DNA from: Promerops cafer
Lineage: Eukaryota > Chordata > Aves > Passeriformes > Nectariniidae
DNA length: 64,000 nt
NCBI GenBank assembly: GCA_013398275.1
Contig: VZSE01002702.1
Coordinates: 62,001-126,000 of the forward strand
Reading direction: 5' to 3'
The stretch's first letter is position 1; every line of letters begins with the position of its first letter. Below the pieces are notes generated by a model. It was given only the letters and a program-made list of their open reading frames with translations, did not search any database and was not told where the DNA came from. The translations under genes were made by a program, and so were the position numbers. This document shows, in pieces, positions 42,001 through 51,800 of the stretch.

Positions 42001-45000
42001 CCTGCTCGGTGACCCAGCCTGGCCCAGCTCCATTCTGCACTCACTGTGTCCCCAGGGCCTCTGCCCTTGTCCCTCCTCAGACCAGAGGAGACTTGTGTTT
42101 TATGTACAAGTGAATGGCAGCCAGGTCCTTCCTCCACACAGTCAATGTACTTTGGTGGGTGAGAGGAGCAGAGGCCAGCCCAGTGTGACATTACACCGAC
42201 CGCTCGATGCCTGACTGGCTGATGCTGAGGTACGGCTATGTGGAATCTGCTTTAGGTAGAGGGCTGAGAGATTAAATGAACGGAAGGTGAGTTACTGTGT
42301 TAGGTGTGCACCTTTTGCCAACAGACCAAAGTTTGACTCCTTTTTCCTCACAGGGCAGGAGCCACCTGAACCACGAGAAAGAAATGTTTGCCCAGGACCA
42401 CCCCAGTGTGGACACACTGGAAGAGGTTGTGCAGAAAGTGAAGCCTACAGCAGTTATAGGTGGAGTTCACTTTATATGACCTTTTCATGTCAATTGAATT
42501 CTTAGGAGAGTTTCTGTCTTTCTTCCAGAGTCTCCTTTTGTTCTCCTAGTCAAAACAAAATGAGCTTTTTTCACCCCCATTTTGTCGGTTGAGTTCTCCA
42601 TATCCTTTTTGCATTAACTATGGGGCACAGGCTTCCTCACTTTTGGAGCTGTAGGAGTTCTTTCAGACAGAGCTGTAGAGGGAGATGCTGGGGGAGGCAG
42701 GATCTGGGGCTATCAAGCAACAATCTTGGCCCTGTCAGGCTGGGCAGGACAAGGATGACAACAGGCACCTCAGGAAGGTCTTTGGGAGTCAGAGTGCTGC
42801 AGTCAGGCTGGCCTAAAACACTGGCGCCCACTCTGCCTGGAGGAGCAGAGGGCTTTCTTTTGAGACAGGCTTTTAATCTACTGTCAGATGAGAAAGTGCC
42901 ATTGCCACCTGCATCTCCAGAGATGAAGCTGGTTCCCTCGCACGGTTCATGTAGCAATCCCAGAGGGACCAGCCCGATGCGTGAAGTCGGACAGCGGGAA
43001 AGCTCCGCCTCACTCTGCTGCTGCCGTTGCAGGTGCCGCGGCTGCTGCAGGCGCTTTCACTGAGACGCTGCTGAAGGACATGGCAGCCTTCAATGAGAGG
43101 CCCATCGTGTTCGCCCTGAGCAACCCCACGAGCAAGGCGGAGTGCACCGCGGAGCAGTGCTACCGCCTCACCCAGGTACCGCCGCTCGCACAGGGAGCAT
43201 GGGGCCGTGGCTGGACCCAGGACACCACGGCGGGGCATGCTGGCAACCAAGTGACAAGTGCATACCTTGAAATGCTGGGTGTAAAGAAAAACCTTCACGC
43301 TGTGAGGAGGGTCAGGAGGTGGAACATGGGGCGGGGCCAAGATTGCTCATGCTGTCTCCGTCCTCCCAAGTTTTCAAGACCAGACTGGATAAAGCCCTGA
43401 GCAACCTGGTCTGATCTCATAGCTGACCCTGCTGTGAGCAAGAATTTGGGTCTCCACCAGCCTGAATTACTTTGTGATCCTCTAAAGAAAGTGCTTGCCT
43501 CCTTCACCCACAGCCATCTGAGATGTCCCATCCTCTCTGGTTTCTGTCCCCTGTGTTATGCCAGCCTAGTTGTTTACGTAACTATTTCATCACCCAGCTT
43601 AGACCAAATGTCACTGAAGAATTACAGTCATGTGGATTGACTTGGCTTGAGAGAGGAGCCCTTGTCTCACTCCTTCCTTTGCCTTCCCCACCACCTGCCT
43701 ACGGCCAGAGCAATCACACAGCCCCAGATCTTTATTCCACATGAGTCTCTCTTCATACTCCATAGATGGTCGATAGAGAGGTAGAAAGACTCCTCAGCAA
43801 GACCAGAGCACTTGCAGTACAAACACACGCTCAGTGCTTGGTGGCCCTTTCCATGGCCCTGATCATGGCTCTGGAGGGGTGGGTCCTCCCAAAGTGTCAG
43901 CTGGAGGTGGCTCTGGTGGAGATGCCTCTGCTGACTGAGGTTTGGCAACTTTGTCACCAGTGTCCCCTGAGCACAGGTCATGATGAGCAGCAGAAATCTA
44001 AGACTTCTCTTCCGAATCTGAATACTTTTTTCTCTCTCTTTGGTCAGGGCCGGGGAATATTTGCAAGTGGGAGTCCATTCCCAAAGGTAACCCTGCCCAA
44101 TGGACAGACCTTCTTCCCTGGCCAAGGAAACAACGCCTACGTCTTCCCAGGAGTGGCTCTGGGAGTCATTGCCGGCGGGGTCCGGCACATCTCTGATGAA
44201 ATCTTCCTCATCACAGCAGAGGTTTCCAACTGACATTTAACTGATACTGTAAAAATGATGATAAGAGGCACATGTATCTACTTCAGGTGTTTTAAAGAAC
44301 CTGGCCCAGGACAATGCGTGGAGGGGAAATGGCTCAGCCTCAGCAAAAAGCTGCAGCCTTCTCCTGGCTCGGGGAAAGCTCATGCTTCCATTACACCTAC
44401 AGAGGTGCAGGAGCCATGACAGGGTTCTCCTTCTCCACACCTGCTGCCCTAACACAGCACTTCCCCACTCTGCCTGCAGTCTGAAGTCTGTGATGAAATG
44501 TGTACATCACATTTGAACTGGTTTGAACAGGTCACAAGTTCCCATTCAGGACTAGTCCCAGCCCCAATGCTGCTGAGGTTTCAGCCACATACCATGTAAT
44601 TTGAGGGAATGTGGTATGTGCTTGAGGCCATCCCTAAAAACTACCATCCTCTTCTTTCTTAGACTATTGCTGCTGAGGTGACAGAGCAGAATCTTGCAGA
44701 AGGAAGACTCTATCCCCCCTTGGACAGCATCAGAGAAGTGTCTCTCAAAATTGCTGTGAAAGTGAGTATTTCCATTCTTATTTCCACTTTCCATGGTAGG
44801 AAGGACAGGAATTGCCCTGGCATAATTTTTGGTTTGTGTTTTTTTAATTCAATTTATTCTAAAGTCTAAAGCAGTCATTCTCAGGAATTCTTCTGGCTGC
44901 TTTGACTTCTTCCATCATTAAAACCCAAATGGGAAAAATACATTCTGATTTTGGGTGCCTCACAGTTCACAAAGCTCTGCTTTATTGCTTGAAGCTGTGA

Positions 45001-45725
45001 GTCTTCAGCACTTCAAAAATGAGGTTTAGAGTCAAATTCAAACATGACTCAAATTGCCAAAAGATTTTAGGTTCCAAATTGCTATTTTGGAACCCTTCCT
45101 CCTGTATTTAGTAGGGACCTAAGGACATAAAAACTATTCCAGATCTGGACTTGCCTAATTATGGGTTTGGTGCTCTGTATACATCAGATCTGTAATTCAG
45201 AGACACCCACTGAGAATCTCCTTGGCCTGCTCAGAGCTCCTGACGGATGCAGAGCGTAGCCGAGGAGCTTACGGGTGTGAGCAGGGCTGGCCAAAGGGCT
45301 GCTCTCCTTCCTCACCTGCCCACCCCAGCCATTCTGCCAGGGCAGGGGGGTGCATTTCTTACCAGCCACGGCTTGCAGGCAGCTTGCATTCCCTCACCCA
45401 GCTGAGAGTGAAGTGCAGCTGACTCACAAAGACAAAAAAGCAAAAAACTGCACAATTCTTAGAGAAGGGAAAGAGGAAAAAGACAGGGCCAAACTAGAGT
45501 GGGTTTCAACTTTGTAACGTGCCAGCATAGTTTCAGCAACTCATTTTGCTTATCTTTTTGCAGATTGTTGACTGGGCCTACAAGCATGGCCTCGCTTCTT
45601 GGTACCCCGAGCCAGCAGACAAGGAAACCTTTGTGAAACAGCTCATGTACAGCTCTGACTACGATTCATTTGTTTTTGATGATTACAGGTGGCCCCCTGC
45701 AGCCATGCAAACACAAAATATATAA
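11928..45725 (+). CDS. ME3: ME3, mitochondrial NADP-dependent malic enzyme (3' eleven coding exons, 5' end outside window)
   Basis: The product oxidatively decarboxylates L-malate to pyruvate and CO2, making NADPH in the mitochondrial matrix. Exons: 11928-12003, 15693-15854, 18817-18920, 29083-29192, 40295-40392, 41571-41684, 42354-42459, 43033-43175, 44048-44221, 44663-44761, 45564-45725. Joined, they give 448 residues plus TAA with matching phases and no stop. Visible residues, with usual malic-enzyme numbering being +131: substrate Arg34, catalytic Lys52 in GIPVGK, metal ligands Glu124-Asp125 and Asp148, nucleotide loop GAGEAAMGIA at 180-189, and Ser215-Lys216 of DSK, which mark NADP rather than NAD preference. 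ME3 rather than ME1 is chosen because GRSHLNHEKEMFAQDHP is the ME3 form and the end WPPAAMQTQNI lacks the ME1 tail. About 155 N-terminal residues, including the transit peptide and catalytic Tyr, lie upstream. The family and paralogue assignment rests on recalled sequences, not a search. Confidence 0.96.
12004..15692 (+). other. ME3 intron A-B
   Basis: GT-AG intron of 3.7 kb. I see no repeat or second gene in it. Confidence 0.85.
15693..15854 (+). CDS. ME3: ME3 coding exon B (catalytic Lys)
   Basis: 54 codons in phase 0, acceptor CCTCCTAG, donor GAG|GTAAGA. It carries the malic enzyme signature TDGERILGLGDLG, the substrate-binding Arg and the catalytic Lys in GIPVGKLALYTACGG, and ends in LLDVGTDNE. 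A 17-bp tandem duplication lies in the intron 34 bases after the exon end. Confidence 0.97.
15855..18816 (+). other. ME3 intron B-C
   Basis: GT-AG intron of 2.96 kb. Apart from the 17-bp duplication at its start, nothing was recognised. Confidence 0.85.
15888..15921. repeat. 17-bp tandem duplication
   Basis: AGCACTTAACTGAGGTT is followed at once by AGCACTTAACTGAGGCC, differing only in the last two bases, just inside the intron after ME3 exon B. Confidence 0.95.
18817..18920 (+). CDS. ME3: ME3 coding exon C
   Basis: 34 codons plus two bases (phase 2 at the end), acceptor TGTCCTAG, donor GTAAGT. It reads ALLSDPLYIGLKHKRVRGK, then QYDELIDEFMQAVTN. The final AA joins the first G of exon D to make Lys. 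Confidence 0.95.
19150..19250 (+). mobile_element. Possible ancient hAT-type transposon terminus
   Basis: CAGAGGTGTCAAACATATGT followed by CCTGTCGGCTGTATCTGGCC resembles the vertebrate hAT terminal pattern CAGGGGTGTCAAAC...CGCGGGCC...CTGGCC. No matching inverted end or target duplication was seen, so only one end is present. The call rests on recalled consensus patterns. Confidence 0.45.
23717..23736. repeat. T20 homopolymer
   Basis: Twenty T in the ME3 intron. On the - strand it would be a poly-A, but the sequence beside it was not recognised as a retrocopy. Confidence 0.95.
27600..27860 (-). mobile_element. CR1 LINE 3' fragment, diverged
   Basis: The - strand encodes VFSKACSNRTRGNGFKLKEG, then KFQLDIRKIFFIARLV, a clear decayed CR1 ORF2 tail. 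The terminal repeat motif is not preserved. Confidence 0.88.
29083..29192 (+). CDS. ME3: ME3 coding exon D (metal-binding residues)
   Basis: Acceptor CTTGCAG, donor G|GTAAGT. It reads YGMNCLIQFEDFANANAFRL and ends CTFNDDIQ. The FED and NDD motifs supply the Glu, Asp and Asp ligands of the catalytic Mn/Mg ion. The exon is flanked by the two largest introns of the visible gene (about 10.2 and 11.1 kb). Confidence 0.97.
31818..31836. repeat. T19 homopolymer
   Basis: Nineteen T in the intron, followed by unrecognised unique sequence. Confidence 0.95.
32405..33500 (-). mobile_element. Older CR1 LINE fragment, about 1.1 kb
   Basis: The - strand retains ORF2 pieces such as DLSRLEKWAQGNLERVSKGK followed by YKVLQL, and AQKANSLLDCV. 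The + strand reads as the typical reversed CR1 text, for example CAGGCTGTTGGCCTTCTGTG. The 3' end near 32405 is degenerate. Many stops and frameshifts show it is dead. Confidence 0.87.
33505..33860 (+). mobile_element. CR1 LINE internal ORF2 fragment
   Basis: CACACCTATCTTCAAGAGAG followed by GGGAATTTTAGCCCAGCTAG matches the recalled CR1 reverse-transcriptase region around 'VTPIFKKG...GNYRPVSLTS'. It abuts the oppositely oriented CR1 that ends at about 33500. Confidence 0.75.
38430..38600 (+). mobile_element. CR1 LINE 3' end
   Basis: Contains GGAAGTTTTCAAGGACAGGT, then GGTCCCTTCCAACCCAAACC and an end at ATTCTGTGGTTCTATGAATG. It is about 170 bases long, severely 5'-truncated. Confidence 0.9.
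39400..39485 (+). mobile_element. Probable CR1 LINE 3' end remnant
   Basis: Only GGGTCCCTTCCAACTTCACA followed by TATTCTGTGATC is CR1-like. It is short and diverged. Confidence 0.55.
40295..40392 (+). CDS. ME3: ME3 coding exon E (start of NADP-binding fold)
   Basis: Acceptor CTCTTTCAG, donor GAG|GTAGGA. It reads TASVAVAGIFAALRITKNK, then LSDQKFVFLGAGE. The exon begins the Rossmann-type nucleotide-binding domain. The residue before GAGE is Leu (CTG), where animal malic enzymes I recall have Gln (FQGAGE). Confidence 0.96.
40393..41570 (+). other. ME3 intron E-F
   Basis: GT-AG intron of 1.18 kb with several long open frames in both strands but no recognisable domain. No repeat was identified. 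Confidence 0.85.
41571..41684 (+). CDS. ME3: ME3 coding exon F (NADP specificity motif)
   Basis: 38 codons, acceptor TGTTCCAG, donor AAG|GTGAAT. It reads AAMGIAHLILMAMEKEGVS and then REDAIKKIWMVDSKGLIVK. The DSK motif corresponds to the Ser346-Lys347 pair of NADP-dependent family members. NAD-dependent ME2 has a different motif there. Confidence 0.97.
41685..42353 (+). other. ME3 intron F-G
   Basis: GT-AG intron of 669 bases with a short CTG run at about 41817-41832. No other element was seen. Confidence 0.85.
42354..42459 (+). CDS. ME3: ME3 coding exon G (paralogue-diagnostic)
   Basis: 35 codons plus one base, acceptor CCTCACAG, donor G|GTGGAG, which is a weak donor. It reads GRSHLNHEKEMFAQDHPSVD, then TLEEVVQKVKPTAVI. 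The first 17 residues match mammalian ME3 as I recall it and differ from ME1 and ME2, which is the main reason for the gene symbol. Confidence 0.95.
42460..43032 (+). other. ME3 intron G-H
   Basis: GT-AG intron of 573 bases, GC-rich towards its 3' end. Nothing else was recognised. Confidence 0.85.
43033..43175 (+). CDS. ME3: ME3 coding exon H
   Basis: Two bases complete Gly, then 47 codons; acceptor CCGTTGCAG, donor CAG|GTACCG. It contains AGAFTETLLKDMAAFNERP, then IVFALSNPTSKAEC and ends YRLTQ. SNPT contributes to substrate binding in the family. The start codes five consecutive Ala where ME3 orthologues I recall have VAAIA. A second in-frame AG acceptor lies 18 bases downstream, at 43049-43050. 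Confidence 0.94.
43176..44047 (+). other. ME3 intron H-I
   Basis: GT-AG intron of 872 bases containing a CR1 remnant at about 43340-43485. Confidence 0.85.
43340..43485 (+). mobile_element. CR1 LINE 3' end remnant
   Basis: AAGTTTTCAAGACCAGACTG then GATAAAGCCCTGAGCAACCT matches the CR1 ORF2 stop region. It ends near TACTTTGTGATCCTCT, a decayed terminal motif. Confidence 0.8.
44048..44221 (+). CDS. ME3: ME3 coding exon I
   Basis: 58 codons, acceptor TTTGGTCAG, donor GAG|GTTTCC. It reads GRGIFASGSPFPKVTLPNG and continues through FPGQGNNAYVFPGVALGV to HISDEIFLITAE. GQGNN is the substrate-site Asn motif. The donor keeps GT but departs from consensus at +3 to +6, and reading through it meets TGA after three codons. 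Confidence 0.95.
44222..44662 (+). other. ME3 intron I-J
   Basis: GT-AG intron of 441 bases with a poor donor (GTTTCC). Nothing else was recognised in it. Confidence 0.85.
44663..44761 (+). CDS. ME3: ME3 coding exon J
   Basis: 33 codons, acceptor TTTCTTAG, donor AAA|GTGAGT. It reads TIAAEVTEQNLAEGRLYPPL, then DSIREVSLKIAVK, the conserved C-terminal helical part of malic enzymes. Confidence 0.96.
44762..45563 (+). other. ME3 intron J-K
   Basis: GT-AG intron of 802 bases. No repeat or gene was seen. Confidence 0.85.
45564..45725 (+). CDS. ME3: ME3 terminal coding exon K
   Basis: Acceptor TTTTTGCAG, 53 codons and the TAA stop at 45723-45725. It reads IVDWAYKHGLASWYPEPADK, then ETFVKQLMYSSDYDSFVFDD and ends YRWPPAAMQTQNI. 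This resembles the human ME3 tail in length and in the WP-x-x-AM pattern and has no ME1-type extension. Confidence 0.95.
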   Translation: MVDWAYKHGLASWYPEPADKETFVKQLMYSSDYDSFVFDDYRWPPAAMQTQNI

Positions 45726-45886
45726 TGTTTTGTGAGAACTGTTCTCTCATTTTTGCCACCAGCTCCTGTGGCTCATGTCATTGCTGACATAACGCACCTC
45801 CAGGCTTGCAGAATGATAAAAGTAAATGAATCCAAGTAGTTTTTTACTTGCCACTGATTTTTGTCTGGGGGAGCATGTCAGTAGGG

Positions 45887-45892
45887 AATAAA
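45887..45892 (+). terminator. Candidate ME3 polyadenylation signal
   Basis: AATAAA lies 162 bases after the ME3 stop codon. The downstream sequence AGGGTGGGCAGTGGG is G/T-rich, as expected for a cleavage-stimulating element. It is the first canonical hexamer after the stop, and it implies a short 3' UTR of roughly 180 bases. Longer forms using distal signals cannot be excluded. Confidence 0.55.
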
Positions 45893-48800
45893 ATGGAATC
45901 CAGGGTGGGCAGTGGGTACTCCAAGGAGAGAGAGAGACTGGCTGCAGCCGATCCCAGTCAGCACTGCTGATTGCTGACTGCTTAACATATTACCTGCTCT
46001 CAGCTGCCTTGGGATAAGCTACCTGGGCCACCTCAGAAGCACAGAGTCCTATTGCTACTGGGAGTGCCCATAGGAAGCTCGAATCCATGTGGCCATTCCT
46101 CACACATGACAGCCACGCTTTGCCTGTGGCTCTCTGGATGTAATGGGAAGTGTGTGCATTGCCCTGGGAGAGTTGCACACTTGAGAAGCACTTCTCTGTT
46201 CTGCTTCTGAAGTCCCTGATGTTGGGGAGTCTCAACCAACCCAAACTGGTGCATGGGTCACACAGCCTGGCTCTGTCAACTGCCACACCCCATGGAAAGA
46301 AATCCCAAAACCTCTCTCAACCCCATGGAGACAACAGACCCCCTCCCCCCCTCAATTCAGGTGGCCCTTCAAGAGAACAAGAGTGAAGGGGCACATAGGG
46401 GACAGCCAAGCCAGAGACCAGGACACCCCCGAAACCACATACGGCCATCACATTGGTGCAGCTCCTGATGGACACTGCTAAGGAAGCACTGCCACCAGCC
46501 AAGGGCTCCCTGGAGAGTTCCAGGGAGGCCTCCCCCAGCCTTGTGACATCGCCATGCCTCACCGAATATTACCCCAGCAGGGTGGGTGCTCCTGACCACA
46601 ACTGGGAAAGAACAGAGGGATTGCTGGCAACTCTTCCAGCACACACTCCCTGTGCTGGTGGGGCTGAAGGGAAGGTGTGCTCGTGGGAGCACAGCAAGCT
46701 GGGTGGGAGCCTTTTCTGGGAGCAAGGCTATGCCTGCCCTGAGAGTTCCTTGCCAAAGCCCGCGGCCCTGTGTTCCCACCATGTAGGATTCAAAGGGAAC
46801 CACTTGAGGGCTGCAGAGGACTCGTATGCAGAGCTTTTCCCCTGGAGAAAAAGTGCTGTCGGCCGTACCTCACATTTTACCAGGGACTTAAGCAGTGGCA
46901 GTGAATATTCTTTTCTTGTCCAGTCTTGTACTAGAAGAGTCTCCCGCAGAGGGAATACTTACTGGAGTTAGAGTTGCCCTATAAGGAACATCAACTAGTA
47001 AAAGAGACTAAATTGGTTTAGGAAAAACTCAGGTTGAACAGTGTGGGACCTTTAGCTGCTGTTTGTTTTCTAATTTAAAGCAAGGTTATTTCTAGCAGCT
47101 CATGTTGGATTTCTCTGCTCCCAGTTTTTCTCTCAGCAGCAGGAAAAGTCTCTATTCTTAAATTGTTCTTTTTTCCTTCATTTGAAAAATGAGGTAATTT
47201 AAAACCAGTGAAATGACTAGCATAACACAAGAAAAATATATCAATACACATAATAATGTGGCAATATTAATACCTCTTTCAAGCTCAGAAGGGATTATTG
47301 TGTCATCCAAACATGATGCTAAGCCTGGCAATTTCGTTATATCTGAATTACCTCTGCCAGGGAAAAAACCTTCACTTCTCTCTGCCTCATTATTCATGTC
47401 TCTCCTCTTATGTAACAAAATTTCATCTTATTTATAATTCCAGTTGGTCTGGATTAGCCAGGTAACATTTGTCCTGTAGTAAAACATGTTCTTCTTCCCC
47501 TGGCAGGGCCCATCTATTGGCCAAGACAGCACATTGCTTGGAGTTGCCACAGGCTGCAGAACTGGCTTATCTCCAGGAGCATCCAGGAACCAGTGTGTGG
47601 CTCTGACAACCCAAGGGGCTCTGGACAATACAATAAAAAAAATTACACTGAAGCCAGGGCCATCCTCCTCTGGCCCGACTTTTTACTTCAGCCCCCATGC
47701 CTGGTGTTCTGTCAGCTGGCTCTAGGCATTAAGGGTCATATAAGCATAAAAAGCACTAATCACAGACTTCAGGAAAAAAGTTAGGATGTCTGGCCTGATG
47801 TATTAGGAACACCAGGCGTGTTCTTACAAGTAGCCACCCCAAATTAAGCCTCTACCCTTTAAGTCATGTTCTGAGGCTTCTCCCTCACAAGCCCTGACTT
47901 CATGTGCAAATGGGAGACATTTGTTTTGCTGGCACTTCAAGGGTGTGATGACCTTTCCATCCTGAAAGGAAAATCTTGATAAAATCACTAATTAATGACT
48001 GAGCTTGAATCATTTGTCCCAGATATGTGGATAAACAAAGAAGCTAAAGGTCTGGCTATTAAACAGGAAAGAAAGGTTTTTCTTCATAGAGCGAGCTGTT
48101 CAAATACCTAAAATGGTGGTAATTGATTTATATGCAATTATTGGAGTGAACAGAAGCAATTATAGCTGTTATTTGAAGCCCAGTTCTACTGTGAGGTGTT
48201 TCTATGCAAAAAATTCCTTATTAGTCACCCACTGATAAAAAATGGTGGTAGAAGGATGGAATTTCTCCTCGTTTAAACTTCATACCCAATTTTACCCCTC
48301 TGATCTCTGCTTTCTGTATCCTGACAATAACAGGACTGTTTACTCCAGACCTAACAAATCTAGCCAACAAACCACTGGCTGGGAAGAGACTGCTGGCATG
48401 GGAGGAGATTTGATCACAGAACTGTAACACTGCTGGTATTGAAACAAGATCTGCCAGAGTCCAGCTCAATTCACAGTCACCCAGGGCTGTATTCGTACAG
48501 TCAGCAGTCAGAGCACTAAATGTTATTTAATCTGTAACTCCTGCAGATTGGTCTGGAAAGTCACTGAGATGTCCAGAGATCTCACAGACTGACTATGAAC
48601 CTCCATCGCCTTTCAGGGTGCTCAGCCTCAATACACGAAGAAACATTCTGGTGAGCCTGGGAGATAACACATCAAAGAGAGATGGAAAGAGAAGGAAATA
48701 AGAATGTCATGCTAAGAGAGGCTCCAGGACAGCTCTCAGTGCCACCCTGGAGTGTTGTGTCCACCTGAACCCAGAGTAGAGTCCCGAGCACACTCGGCAT

Positions 48801-51800
48801 AAGCTCAAGCTCTTCACTATGAGGTTTGGAGGACAAAAAGGGTCATGTCTGTACATCATTGAAATGAGTCATGGAAATCAGTCCCTATAAATTTCTCCTT
48901 TACCCTGTGGTACAGAAGAGCCTGTATCACATTCTGCAATTAAGAAAAAAGGGACAAAATCTGGGCCACCACCTCTCCTGTGACACCATCCTTGGTCCAG
49001 CAGCTTCTCAGGCAGGATTCTTCTGTTTGAAGAGTATTGTGGCAACATCAAATTAAAAATCATTCAGTGAGCTTTCACCACTGTGGAGGTACAAAGGGTT
49101 GAAGCTGTGGGCCTCTGTATTTTATGAAGCTGAACAAAAATAAAATTAGTAACAATTATGCCCAGCTTCTCCAAGAGAGAGCAGTCTGTATTCCCCATCT
49201 ACAGTACCAGTAAAGTGATTTGTCACCCAGTGTTTTAGGTTTAACTCACTCTCAGTCTGACAGCAGATTTGCTTCACTTAGCTGTGGCTGAAATTGCTGA
49301 GCTGAGCTCCAGCCATTCCTGGGCTAAGCTAGACTTCCCCCAAACTTCACTCCAAACCCTCCTTGAGGATGTACTTGCACTGATCACAGGTTGTAGGCAC
49401 AGGTACAGTTCCCTTCAGCACGTAGCTAAGGGATGGCACCTACGGCAAAGAGACAGGGCAGAAAATTGAGACAGTCACCTCTTCATCTGGCACAGCAGAA
49501 TTTGCCAGAACTTGTTCAGCAGATCCCAGAGAATGAATTACGATTAGCTGCTAAGGCTGAAGCAGTCTAAAATGCCCACCAGGAGACATCCTAGCACACA
49601 AAACATGCACTAACTGGCACACCAGAACCCTTTACTACAAATCCTGAATCCTCTCCTCCCTCTTTCAGTACAGAGCAGTCCACATTTCCTTGTATGCCCA
49701 GCGTTGTTGGGGAATACCTGGTGGGAGCACAGGGTAAATCATGCAGATTTAGCTGCCTCTGGGAGGGTGTCACAGATTGTATAAATAAGATGTGATTGCC
49801 CCCATTTCAGAGAAGGAAAGATGAAGGATCATTTGGGAAATGCTGCCTATTCCTCAAATCCCACACTGGCCAATTCAAGCAATTAAAACTACATTCCACT
49901 GACAGCAATGCAGTGACATTGAGTCTGTGACCTTTAGACAACTGTAGGTCTGTGGACTACAGTCATAACCACCCTAAAGAGAAGGCTTTGACAGTACATC
50001 TACATTTCATATGGAGAGAGTCCAAAAAGCATAAAAACCTAAAAACCTGCAGGCTGGTGAAGTAATTCTTTGGCAGCTAGGGAGGGGATAATCAGGGTTA
50101 CAGTAAGGTATTGAAAAATATTATAATACACCTTCATCATTCATAGCATCACCTTTCAGCAATCTCCTGCCAATCTTTACCCACACAGAACTGGGGAGAG
50201 GGTGCTCATTATAATACACTCTATTTTTGGCTGTTTATGTAGATGCCTTACAAACACCATTGGATTTTAAGGAAGTATTCATCAGCCTCTTTGGCTGACA
50301 CAAAACTATCCTAAAAGCATTCCCAGCTCTCTCTTCATATAGTCAGGCTTGTCAGCTTGAATTCTCACAGTCTCATCTGAATTTCTTGCACATCTCTACG
50401 GAATTGCTCCACCACCTTTTTCCTCCTGTTGCCAATAAGTGCAGCATGACCTTCAGTTTTTGCACTGTTGCCAAAAGCAGTTTATTTAGAAAGTCAGGAA
50501 ACAAAAAGAGTTTACAATAAATTTCTGTATCTTTTTCACTTTCACACTTTGATCAACTATGTAAGCTCAACAAAGATGACTCATCATCAATGGCTAGGCT
50601 GTACTAGAGCATTCCCAAGCTCAGGCCATGAAATAGTTAATGAGCCTGTTTCAAAACACTTTTAAAAAAGAAATCTTTCTGCTTTCTGAAAGTGGCTTTG
50701 GAATAGACCCAGACCATTTCAGTCACAAAATACTGAGACACAGTAGTAATTATTCATGGTGAACCCTTACTTATTTGTCAGTAAATCACCATTAAGGAAA
50801 GGTTAAGATTCCCCCATTTAGAATGAGAAGCAAAGGTTCTTGTCATTCCCCTTTATCATCTTTGACTATATATGAAAAATTATTAACACGTGTATGCTTT
50901 CCCATCAAAACATCAGGCAGTATGTGTAAAATACACCAGCAAAAAATGGAGTTTAGTGTATCTGAGGAACTCGGTGCAGGCTTTGTAAAATGAAATAGTT
51001 TGGTAGTTTGACCTCAATCCAACCAAACAGAACCCGTTTCCTTTCAAAGGGACACACTTCTTTTAAGACAGAAAAGCTGAAAAGAATCAGCTTTAGTCCT
51101 TAGAGACAGACTCCTTATAAAAGTGCATCAAAAAAACCAAAATATCTTGCTCAATTACAAAAGCTTTTATTCTTGCTTAAGATGATGATCTTCAGTGTTT
51201 CAGAGGAGAAAACAATTTCCCAAGGGTGTTTCTGAGCGAGACTGTTAGGTGATGTTTTCAGTGCCTGCACTATTCAAGCTGGGGGAAACAACCCAGCAAA
51301 AGAGAGCTCACACATGCACAAAGGAGATCAAAGATGCAGCCTCACTAGATGGCAACCCCTCAGCTGTTCAGGTGCCCTCACCCCCTCCACAGCGTGGAGA
51401 GGGGCTCCAGGGCTCCTCAGGAGTTACACAGAAGTTCTTTGTTTGGTCTGTGTTGTGGGAAAAGCTGTTCTTAGCTCCTTTCCAGGCTTATCAGAATTCC
51501 CATGCCAGGTACTCCTCAAATACAAATACATCCTCTGGCAGCAATGTAGCCATACTTTGAAGAACACTGATTTCTAGATTTCTTTTTTTTCTTTCAGTGC
51601 AAGCTCCTAGTAATAATAACCTGAACATTGCCCTTAAGGAACTAGAGCAGCATAGAGGCTAAGCTGAAGAGACTTCTGCAGCTGCTGCTCAGTCAGCCTG
51701 ATTCCCAGAGCCTGACCCAAAGTTCTTGGAAGCCCACAAAGAACCCTCCCAACCTGGCAGCACTGGGAATGGGCTGCCACTCCAGCCTTGCATCAGCCCA

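Noticed and set aside
43667..44236. 189-codon frame on the - strand
   Set aside because: It is antisense to ME3 exon I and intron H-I. The + strand exon has clear malic enzyme homology and splice sites, and the antisense peptide resembles nothing known.
46453..46971. 172-codon + strand frame just after ME3
   Set aside because: No recognisable domain, no splice support, and overlapping frames of similar length occur on the other strand, as expected in locally GC-rich non-coding DNA.
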